A stretch of 64,000 nt of DNA, taken from the NCBI GenBank assembly GCA_033977485.1, contig CM066988.1, forward strand, positions 78,836,669 to 78,900,668, in the 5' to 3' direction. The notes beneath the pieces were generated by a model, which ran no database searches, had not been told where the DNA came from, and saw nothing but the letters and a program-made list of their open reading frames with translations. A program made the position numbers and the translations under genes. Below, one piece after another: positions 40,001-52,000 of this stretch (within the stretch, counting starts at the first letter, position 1; every line of letters starts with the position of its first letter). The DNA is from Hydrangea macrophylla (taxonomy: Eukaryota > Streptophyta > Magnoliopsida > Cornales > Hydrangeaceae).

Positions 40001-43000
40001 CTAATAACCCTTTTGGGTAAAAGAATAGCCTACAAACACACATTTGATGGCTCGAGGATCTAGTTTCCCACGAGTAGGAGAATGGTTGTAACAAAACGCA
40101 CACAACCAAAGACACGAGGGGGAGTAGAAAACAAGGAAGAGGAACCGAAAGGAAGATCGGTTGGAGCCCTTTTATTCAATACATGGGTGGGGAGACAGTT
40201 AATGAGATACGTAGCAGTTAAGACTGCATCTCTCCAGTAGGACTTAGGGACCTTGGCAGTAAATATTAAGGAGCGAGCGACATTAAGAAAATGACGATTC
40301 TTGCGTTCCGCGACACCATTTTGTTGTGGGGTATCGGTGCAAGAGGTCTAATGAATTATTCCACGAGCAGTAAAAAAAATCCCTTAGACTGGAATCGATA
40401 TACTCACCCCCCTTGATCCGAACGCAAGACTTTTATACCTGTCCCAAATTGGGTCAATATCATTTGATAGAATGCTTGAAAAATAGAGAAAACATCCGTT
40501 TTTTTCTTGCATCATATTAAGTCATGTAGTGCGAGAATAATCATCAATAAAAGTTACAAAACATCTATGACCTTTTAAAGAAACAAGGAAGAAGGTAGAT
40601 GAAGGTCAGTTGGGTGCAGTGCATGTAGGGGTGTCAGTTGGGATCAGAGAAGAGAGGTGAGGATCTGGGTGAGTAGGAGGTGGTGCGGCGCAAGCTAACA
40701 GACCATGGAGGGTGTCGATTTGGGTTAGGGAAGAGAGGCGAGGGTCTAGGTGGGTAGGAGGTGGTGCGGCACAGGCTTAGAGGCATGTTTGGCTTGCGGT
40801 GCAACCTGTGTGGCTTGCGGCTAAGGTTTGGGATGGTAATTAGTGGTTTCGGGTGATCTGGTGGTGGAGGTGGCGGTGGTGAACCCTCTTAGGGTGGCTC
40901 TGACACCATGTCAAACTGATCAGGGCAAAAACGTAGAGAACTGTATTCCTCGGCGGTATGTGAGAAATTTGTATACAAGGTCTCACATGTTGAGATGCCC
41001 TACCTGGGAAGCTGATTCAGCTTGAGCAATTCTTGGCTAAACAAGAGAAATGGCATCTCTCCTAAGCTAAGTAAGACCGCTAGCACTTTCTAACCCAACG
41101 ACTTGTTGGCTCGGGTTCCGTCACACATAGTCACATCTCTTGAAAGGGCTGGACCCTAACCCCTTTCAATACATATGGCTTAGATAATTGAATAGGTTAC
41201 TCTCATTTTATTAATATAATCATTCTTAACATTCTTAATTACAAACTTGTCCTTAGGCCCATAATAAAACATAACATAAGAAAACAATATTAAACTAATT
41301 CTCAACAGGGATATGTGTCGGACATGTTTCGTACCATGTCGGATATGGCTTGCTAGTTGACCCATGCCTTGCTTATCATTGGGGGGAAAACGTAGAAGAA
41401 TATTACACTTAAAGAGAGAAGAAAAAAAAAAGCATATGCTTTGGTTTTTAGTTTTTGTGATTTAAGGTAGTTATTTTTGGCGGCTTGCCAGGTTTAATGG
41501 CTGAAAGTGAGCAGCAACCTCTAAGTAGAGCTACTTATCCAAGAATTATTTATACTCTATCAACATCATGTGTAAACTAATAATAAACTAAGAATTATGC
41601 TATGCTTTTTAGGTTTATACTTGTAAGGTAGGAAGCACCGACACTTCAAAACTGAAGCGTACTAGTGTCAGACACGCGTCAGACGCGGACACGCGCCCGA
41701 CACGTGTCCGACACGCTGAAAGTGTGTTCAACTCTTTGCTTAATTCATTTTTAACCCCCCGACACGCAAGGGACACACAATGGACACGCACGGGACAACT
41801 AATTTGGTTTTTTTTTTTTAAACCTAATACTAACTCGTTAACCACTTAACCCTAAAAATATAAAAAGAAAAAAGAAACAAAAGGAAACAAAAGAAAAGAA
41901 GATATGAAGAAGAAACGAAGAGAAAGAAGAGCAGCGATTCTGCGAAGCCGAAGCCCCTCCCGCCGGCGACTGCTCGTTCGCCCCTCCCTTCGGCGAGACT
42001 ACAACCCTCGGCGAAGCTCCTCCCTCTCTTACTCCACCATGTCACAGTCACAGTCCTCGGGCACAGGTATGTTTGCCGAACCAAAACCCTAGTGTTTTTT
42101 TTTTTGCGATTTTTCTTTGTTGGCAGTTCAGATGTTGACATGTTGTCTGAGTAGTAAGTCACTTGATGATTTTTCTTTGTTGGCACTTGGCAAAGGAATC
42201 GAACCCCTAATTTTTTTTATTTGATGATTTTCATTTTTCTTTGTTGATGAGTCACTCACTCACTTGATAATGGCTTCATACTCTTCACTGCTTCAGATGT
42301 TGACTTGTTTGTTGACTCTTGAGTCACTTGATGCTTTTTTTCTTTATGATTTTTCTTTGTTGATATTTATTATTTGATAATGATTTTTGCAAAACGCTTT
42401 TCCTTTGTTTAATGAATTGGTGATCTTCGATAATGAATCTTTTAAGCACGTTTTAGGCTAGTATGCTTTTCCCTTGTTTAATTAATTGGTGATCTTTGTT
42501 GATATTTCATACTAGCCTACTAGGCTATTTGTTTAATCCAAATAGGCTTGTATGATTAAGCATAAACATGCGTTTGGGAAGAGATTCCAAACATGCCCTA
42601 TAATGAGTAATTAATTTCATTGTTTAATTGATTAAATTTTAGTTACAATTTTTTATAAATATAATAGTGCCAAGAAGTGGTAGTGGCCTAGTGGCTTAGT
42701 GGGTATTTTTTAAATTTGATAATGGATATTGTGTAGGTATTGAGTTCTCATTCGTCCAATTCAGGGCCTCTGTCTGGTTCATCTACGGTTAATCCTGGTG
42801 ATAACCAAGGTGATGATGATCCAAATAAACCTCTTTGGAAGTATGTAGTAAAACTTGCTAAGGCCATTGGGGGTGGGGGGAAATATCACATTCGAGTGTA
42901 CTTTGTGTGGGAGTAAATTTAAAGATTCCTATTCTAGAGTAAAGGCGCATTTGCTAAAAATACCGCATCAAGGAATTGGTAAATGTACTAAAATCACCGA

Positions 43001-46000
43001 TCAACAATTCCAAGATTTGAAGAAATTGCAGGATGAAGCGGAGTTAAGGATGATACAATCTATATGCCCAATGAAGTCCCTTTGCCAACAACCCGAAGCA
43101 ACTCACAACCCGCTTGGGGTACAAGTTCTTTGGTCGGTTCCTTCAAGCAATAGAGCTATGAGCCGCCTAACAAAAGGAAGGTCGTAGGCAATTCGGCAAT
43201 TGAAAAAACTTTTATTGTTGCGGCTAGAGAAGACTTGCAAGGAGAAATTGCTAGGATATTTTACACAGGTGGCCTTCCATTTCACTTGGCAAGAAATCCT
43301 GATTATGATAAGGCATTTAGTAGTGCTTGCAAAAGCAAGATGGAAAGCTTTGTGCCTCCGGGATACAACTTGTTGAGGACAACTTTGCTAGAGAAGGAAA
43401 GGGCAAATGTTGACAAGTTGTTGGAACCGGTTAGAAACACATGGAAGACCAAAGGGATAAGTCTTGTCACAGATGGATGGACGGATGCCCAAAGGAGGCC
43501 GCTTATAACTTCATAGCAGTATCAGAAGGAGGGCCAATGTTCTTAAAGGCGGTCAATTGCGAAGGGGAACATAAGGATAAGCATTTTATTGCGGATTTGA
43601 TCGTCAAAACTATTGTAGAGGTTGGACCCTCAAATGTCATTCAAGTTATTACCGATAATGCTCCGGTTTGTCGAGCGGCCGGTTTACTTGTTGAAGCCCA
43701 ATACCCCCAAAAATTTTTGGACACCATGTGTTGTTCATACCCTCAATCTTGCTCTTAAAAATATTTGTGTTGCAAAGCATACGGAGGCAAATGAGATAGC
43801 ATTTGAGGAGTGCCATGGAAAACAACTATTGTCGGGGATGTTAACATGATAAGAAATTTCATCATGAACCATTCAATGAGACTTTAAATTTTTAACAAGC
43901 ATGTGAAGTTGAAGATGCTTGCAATTGCGGATATACTCGCTTTGCCTCGGTAATTGTAATGCTTAAAAGATTCAAGCTTATTAAAAAAGGCCTCCAAAAA
44001 TGGTCATTAGTGAGCAATGGTCATTATATAGAGAGGATGATGTGGGGAAGGCACAGTTTGTGAAAGAAAAAATCCTTAATGATGTGTGGTGGGATAAAAT
44101 TAACAACATCATCTCATTCACCGATCCTATTTATGAGATGTTGAGAGTTGCAGACACCGATAAACCTTGCCTTCACCTTGTGTATGATATGTGGGATTCT
44201 ATGATTGAAAAAGTCAAGCATGTTATTTATCGAGAAGAGAAAAAGGAGGCACATGAACAGTCAATCTTCTATGATGTGGTGTACAACATTTTGATTCCTA
44301 AGTGGACCAAGAGCAACACACCACTTCATTGCATGACGCATTCTTTGAATCCTAAGTAAGAAATTAAATTTTATGTTTTACGAGTTTTTGGTTACTCTTT
44401 ACATTTATAAGAATCATGGAATAATGTTACTTTAAGAGGTACTATAGTCGTGAATGGCTTGAAGGTGCTCCAAATCGTGTTGCTCCACATAACGATCCGG
44501 AGATTGCAAAAGAAAGAAAGGAATGCATACAAAGATTCTTTCCAAACGCGGAGGAGCGTTGGTTGGTAAACGTTGAATTCGGTAAATTTGCAAATGAAAT
44601 GGATGGGTTTGCTGAACCTGATTCGATGAGAGAGAGAGGGATCACCGAGCCAAAGTTATGGTGGGTTGTGCATGGAGATGAAGCTCCTTACCCTTCAACA
44701 TCTAGCATTGAAGTTACTTGGACAACCTTGCTCATCTTCTTGTTCTAAAAGGAATTGGAGCACTTATTCCTTTATAAATTCGGTGAAAAGGAACAAAATG
44801 AGATTTTGAGCACTTATTCCTTTATAAATTCGGTGACAAGGAACAAAATGACTCCACAACGTGCTGACGATTTGGCATTTGTGCATAACAATCTTCGATT
44901 TCTATCTAGGAGAAGTTCATACTACCATGAAGGAGGGAACAAGATGTGGGATGTAGGTGGTGATGCCTTTGACTCCCTTGATGGTGTCGGAATACTTGAA
45001 ATTGCAGACCTCTCGCTTGATGAACCGAGCTTAGAGGCCAGATTGTTTGTGGGTATAAATGATGATGAGGAAGTTGTTTAATTAGAAAGACTAATCACTA
45101 ATGTCAATGACTCAATGTGTTTTTGTTTTGACTTGACTGATGTGGTTTAGATTGCAAGAGTGCAAGACTAATAGTCTAATATTAATGTGTTTTTGGATAT
45201 TTTGACTTATAGACTATATTTCTATGGATTATGTAATGTGTAAATTGTTTTGACTTATGTGGTTTAATTTGCATGAGTGCAAGACTAATATTAATGTGTT
45301 TTTGTTTTTGGATATTTTAACTTATAGTTCTATAGATTATGTAATCTTAATGTTTTTGTTTAATTGTATGCTTTTTAGAATACATAATAATATTTTACAT
45401 AACATTAAAATTAATAAAAATAAATAAATAAATAAGCGTATCCCCATCGTGTCATGTCTTCCTTTTTTAGGATTTGACGTGGCGGTGTCGTGTCCGTGTC
45501 GCCGTGTCCGTGCTTCATAGCTTGTAAGTATATAGTACACATTTAGAGCGGTGACTACAAAAAATTCTTCTAATTTTAAGAATAATACATGTAAACACCT
45601 ACTTGTTCTATTTCTTATTTGACGAGTCCTCATACTCGTGCCTACATTTTAGATCCTTTACAACCGAGTCCTCTTATCCTAAATATTGGGGTCTACCGTT
45701 GACCCGGATTCATATCCACACCCGACACACGTACCCAAGTTCGAGTAACATAGACTAAGACAGAAATGTTGGGATCAAAACCTTTGGATACTCCTATGGA
45801 TCCCAATTCCATTTTATTGCTAGATCGAGGGAGCTACTTGATCCAGGTTAGTACAAACGCTTAGTTAGGAACCTTAATTACATAATTGTCATAAGACCCG
45901 ATGTTACCTTCGCAATTAGTTAGTGTAATTAGCCAATTTACGGACTCTCCTCTAACTACACATTGGATGTAGTGATACATGTCTTGAGATACCTCAAAGG

Positions 46001-49000
46001 GGGAGCCAGGGTGATTTTTTGTACAAGTACCATGGTCACATCCGAGTTGAGAGCTACACAGATGCGGATTGGGCCGGATCTGCTAGCGGGAGGAGGCTAC
46101 TACAAGATAATGTGTCCTTGTTGGAGGAAATCTTGTGTCCTGAAAAGTAAGAAACAAACCGTTGCCAGGTCTAGTGCTTAGTATAAGGCTATGGCACATA
46201 CTACTTGTGAGTTAGTGTGAATGAAACACTAGGAGGAACTTGGGTTTACTCAATCCGAGCCTATGAACCTATTTTGTGACAACCAGGCAACTATTCATAT
46301 TGCTTCTTATCCTGTGTTTCGTGAGAGGACGAAACACATTGAAGTTGATTGTCACTTTGTTCGTGAGAAGCTCCTACAGAAACTGATTAATACAATTCAT
46401 GTAAAATCTGCAGACTAGTTAGCAAATTTGTTAACTAAAGCATTGGGTGGGGCATGTGTGAAATATATTTGTAACAAGCTGGGTGCATATGATATGTATG
46501 CTCAACTTGAGGAGTGTTAAAGGGTACATATGTATATATGTGTAATATAGTGCAGAGTAAGTATGTGGTTGTCCCACATCGGTTAAATGTCAGTATTATA
46601 GGTTGACCTAAAGCCTATAAATAGGCTCCTTGTATTCTTATTTCATTATGTTGAATATACAAAGTGATATATTCCAATCATCTTTTTATCTTTACAAGGA
46701 GTTCGGTGATAGCTGTTTCTGCCTTGTGCCTGTCAAGATAAAAAAAAAATGAATTTATGCCTAAAACTTGAGCAAAAGCAGCCAGAAGTAATCATGTCCA
46801 AATGCCTTGGAGCAGCTTCTTCCTAAGTCTGTGCAGTAGCTGCATCAGAGAAGCAATCCCAATTCCCTAACAGGGCCTAAGTGTTAATTTCCAATAATAA
46901 TAAAACAGTGATACCAGCACATACTTGTGGGACATATTGTCCAAGCCTTTCTATACATGTCTGCCAAAACAATTGATGATCGCTAAAACCGCAAATCAAA
47001 GTAAACCATTGCCCCGAAAAAGGTCCCAGGATGCAAGTGATGGAAGATGGCTTCAAATCCTTCCTCAAGGATATAACTTATAAGAACAAAAACGGAACAA
47101 GCAAGAATAATAAAACTGATCATAATGAAACCTTAATGAGATTCAAAACCTACCGACGAACACTTGATTCTTCAGTTTCAAACAGCATCCGAAAGCGCAT
47201 GCCAACAGAAACTCGAGTATGGTAAACTGCCTTAACATATTTGGCCAGAGGTATGACAAATTCTGATGGGCTAGCCCTGAATTTAAGATTATATAAATTA
47301 GGATGATAGGAAGATTCCAAAATATATAAGGCCCGTTTGATAAAGCTGACAATTAAGTACAAGAATATTTTAAGCAACCGAATTTATAGTACTGAAAATA
47401 ATGTTTTACTTTTCAGTAGAATTCTTTTACTTAAAGTTTTGAATAGGTTTTCGGGTACTTTTTCACTTAAGTGGTGAGCCCACACTCAAGAAAGATAAAA
47501 TTTTCAGCACTTAATTGGGTAGTCAAACACGCCCCAAGTCTGCCACCCAATTAAGACTTATGCAGCACGTACACTTCAACTTTAGGCTGTGTGAGTGTCA
47601 GACACAAGCCAACCAGCAGACGACGCAGGGATTGTACAAGGCATGGTGGCTTCTTTGAAAATGTTTTTAAAATTTTAAGATAAAAATCTTCATAAAATAA
47701 AATGGGCTGTGTCCGTATCCTTGCTACATAGATTATGACCCCCAGTCCCACGCTATGAAGCACACCTGGGATTGAAAAATATGGTGAAGCGGCTATTAGT
47801 TGCAGCTGCATGAGCTGCAGCAGCAAGAAGCCCCAAGTGCATGCTGTCACTTGATAAAACTGAAGAAGGCATCACTGTTTGCGGTCGATTAGCACGCCGG
47901 ATACCAAGAAGCAATTGATTCTTCTCATTCCTAATGGTAAAAAAAAAAAAAAAAAACCTCAGAATGAAAGTTGACTAAATAACACATAACCATAACAGCC
48001 TGTTTGGGAATGCATAAAATAGGATCCAGTTCCATTCAATTTCATTTTTTATCCAGATTTTATAGGAACCAAGGTATGTTGGTTTCCTGTTTTAAATCCA
48101 GCACGGACTCCTTACAAGAAAAGGGCCTTCATCAACAACCTGAATTACAGTACCGGTACTTATGAACCACTGAACTATTTATTTAGCTTCCCAAACATCC
48201 CCTAAATATCTCCATCTAGTACTATAGAGTAAGAGAAAAATCAAAGCCACTTAGCAGGTTAACCAACTACGTAATTGATCGACTCAAAAACCAGAAATAA
48301 ATAAACCGGGTCTGGCAAGGTTCCTTCATAAGGTTCTTTAAATTTAGTTCAAAATAAACCTCATCATGAGCTTCTAGACATATTTGGTATTATAATATAA
48401 TAGTTGATTACTTTATTATATTTCCTTGGCCATGGCTTCTAGTTGATTAGTCAACCAGATAAATTCCTAACCCAAAGGTCAGCATTTGTATAACAAGAAG
48501 GCCAACACTTCTCATTAACCTATTACTGAATTAGGAAAGACCTTGAAAGAAGGTAAATAGATAAAACAGTCTATTACCCACCATATGAAAAGGACTGAAT
48601 CACCAGCGACAAGTCTTTTTGAGCTTACGAACACACTCCATCCTGTTGTAAGTAGATGCCTCTTTGGCTGGCCTGCAGGAATAGTAGTATGACAAATTGC
48701 CAAGGATCGCACATCACCCAAAAATCATTTTCTGAAAACGGCGGCAATAATACTCGGAAGAATTCAGATTTCATCACCAAAATCTAGTTAGCTACCGAGG
48801 GGAATTTCAAAAAATCTGATGATAAAATTACAATTTAGGTGTCAAACTTCACAGATTGAGATTTAACATTGCAGTTTCAGAAGATATATTTACTCTAGAA
48901 ATTTTTAATATGCAAAAGAAGGAAGAAAACTCAAGAAGTAATTTTTCGGAAATACCAATTAAATAATGAATGTTGACCAATTCTGAGGGAAAGGTAGCAA

Positions 49001-52000
49001 TATACTTTAACCACTGGAGTATAGGATCAGATGACCCCGTAAATAGCACTCCAACATTCATACCATGTGGTGCAGGACATCAAATTGAACCGTAATAACA
49101 CAAAATGGCAGCGAATCATAAAACTAAATTATTACATATATAGTATTGTATAATACCCCATAAAATGGATTCCATGATGCACAAAAAAGTAGCTTTGACC
49201 TTCTAGATAAAAGGCAAAATCTTCACAAAAAAACCAAGCAGACAGATAGTGATAATTAAAAAGAGGGCACGTTAATAGACATGTTAGATTGGATTATCTG
49301 CCCTTTATTGATATAACCTATATAGATGGATAAATTGCCGTTAAAAACACTTACCACGAAAAATATGCCTAAATTTCCATTCATTATCATGCAGGTCCCT
49401 TGCAATTAACTCTTGCGCTGGAGGTTGCTGGGAGAAATCCTGTTGGTCAAAACTACAATCTTAGATGGACAACATATTCAAGTGAAGGGGCAGTTCAAGA
49501 AAGGACAACTTAGGCCCCATTTGGCAACAGCTGTTGGAGCCTTGAGTGATTATGGATCTCGCAAAGCTATATTACAACCGTTTAGCAAACTCAGCTTTTG
49601 CGATTCAATTGCAAAAATATGAGTCAATCGCAGAAAACTGTGTTTGACCAAAAGCTAGCTTGCAACTTCTGGGCAATCGCAGGTTGTTTGTTTTTTTTTT
49701 TTTTTTTTTTGCAATTGAATCACAAAAGCAGAACCTGCTGGCGAATGTGGCATTAATTCCACAGCAGCCAAAAAGATTTACCAGTGAAGGAAACACTTTT
49801 TCAGCTGCCCGGCGAGGAACAGAAAATCCTCCATGCGTACTTGTGTCACTAGCTGTCAATGTTTTGCAGAAATAATTTGTAGGCTGTTTGCTAGGAGCAC
49901 CCAAATCTGCTGGAAGGAAGGTATCCTTTTGCTCTTGCTAGAGGAAGGTTAATTTCACGAAAATAAATAAAGACGGTCAGACGACAAGCGAAAAAAATTG
50001 CAAGGTTAATTACAATTTGCACTTGCTTAGTTAACACTTGGTGTCACTTTGGCCCCCATAGTTAAAACATTGACATGTCAGACCCTAAAGTTTCCAAATT
50101 GGATGAATTTGCACTCGACAAAAATTTTGACAAAACTCGGACAGATTTAGACGGAAGACGCAAATTGCCAAAATTTAGAAAGTTAAGGTCTGATGTGTCA
50201 ACTTTTGATTTGTGACAAATTAGCATACCGGACTCAATGGTTGCAAGGTCATCTGAGCATATACTTCATCTGTTTCCACATCTGCCTGAAGTAAACAAAT
50301 TTTTACTCATCAGAGACTGTCGTGTATAATTAATGAGAACCACGAACAAAGCTGAATATTCCTTACATGCATGGTCACATTGTGAAGCTGACAGATGAGT
50401 TGTGGAGGTAGGCTTGGAACGTTAGGCATATGGGCATCGACTTCCTTGTTGGTTGATGCAGCAACCTAAACATAATGTATTGAGATTCGCTGAAATGTAC
50501 ATTAATAATAATCTTATTTCAAATTTTAAATGGTGTAACCTTAGGCGCTCATTATATGTGTTAAAGAAAACACGCACACACAGAGCCACACTCAAAATAA
50601 TATGAACACATTTCAATCATAAACATTTAACTGCATCTATATCTACTGTAGACTCGTACAAAGAAAATAACTAGCTGGTTTTCCAAAAAGAAGAAATAAC
50701 ATATCAGTTGAGTTAGTGACTCAGAGACACTAAAGTGTATTAATTTATGCTACATCAAGAAGATAAGATATAATGAACACTAATAGCACAGGAGATCACT
50801 TGAAATTCCTACAAGGAAGACAAGAAATGTTTAAAATAAATATGTCAAAAACTACGGAAATGGACCATTTCACGAAAATTCCCTTAGCCATACAAAGAAA
50901 GGATGAAGGTATATAAGATAGACAAAAAAACAAAAAAAGAAAACTCCCTTATCCAGAAAGTTAAAAACAATATATGTTCATGGCAGAGCAAAGACGTACA
51001 AAAACATTGTCCCAATGGTGTGCTATCAATTTCAAAATCTAAAAGCAAGTAGACAACAACCAATATACATAAACTCACCTGCTCGCTATGACCTTGAGGG
51101 AAATATACCACATGAGCCACACTCAAAATAATATGAACACATTTCAATCATAAACATTTAACTGCATCTATATCCACTGTAGACTCGTACAAAGAAAATA
51201 ACTAGCTGGTTTTCCAAAAAGAAGAAATAACATATCAGTTGAGTTAGTGACTCAGAGACACTAAAGTGTATTAATTTATGCTACATCAAGAAGATAAGAT
51301 ATAATGAACACTAATAGCACAGGAGATCACTTGAAATTCCTACAAGGAAGACAAGAAATGTTTAAAATAAATATGTCAAAAACTACGGAAATGGACCATT
51401 TCACGAAAATTCCCTTAGCCATACAAAGAAAGGATGAAGGTATATAAGATAGACAAAAAAACAAAAAAAGAAAACTCCCTTATCCAGAAAGTTAAAAACA
51501 ATATATGCTCATGGCAGAGCAAAGACGTACAAAAACATTGTCCCAATGGTGTGCTATCAATTTCAAAATCTAAAAGCAAGTAGACAACAACCAATATACA
51601 TAAACTCACCTGCTCGCTATGACCTTGAGGGAAATATACCACATGACTTCCAAGAGCGGGTAGAGAAACAAGAGGACCCGCACATGCATGCCACAGTTCA
51701 GAATTTAGACATCTGTTCTCCCCTGAAAATTTAATTCCATGGCAATGTAAATTTCAACAAGGACCAACTTTTGGGTTTCTAGGTCTAGATTAGAAATCCA
51801 AGACCAGAAATTTTCAGGGTCCTCCAATAAGTAAAAGATATTCCTTAATCAAGGATCTCTAGAAATCTACAGCATGGAATGGAGTTAAGAGGACTTCCAT
51901 TTAATCTTTCCTACCGCACTAATAGCAAGATGGTTCACTATTAATTGAAGGAGGGATTACAATACCAAAATCCTGGAAAAGGCGAGAGAGAGAGAGAGAG

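Larger units (their letters stand above)
34657..46696 (+). mobile_element. Copia retrotransposon 1 in ARF intron 9, both LTRs present
   Basis: 5' LTR 34657-34834 and 3' LTR 46515-46696 both start TGTTA and end TCTTTACA. The perfect 5-bp duplication aggag (34652-34656, 46697-46701) proves one insertion event. A tggaatcagaagc primer-binding site (initiator-Met type) follows the 5' LTR and a cttgaggag purine tract precedes the 3' LTR. The two LTRs differ at more than ten positions by eye, so the insertion is old. It is antisense to the ARF and interrupted by a MITE, an inverted Copia and a hAT element. The 12-kb insert is almost the whole of the 12.8-kb intron. Confidence 0.95.

Noticed and set aside
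50884..51147. Minus frame containing [11 protein letters not shown], like a second ARF exon
   Set aside because: It is the duplicated tail of exon 2 in unit 1 of the 531-bp repeat. It lacks the upstream exon sequence and an acceptor.
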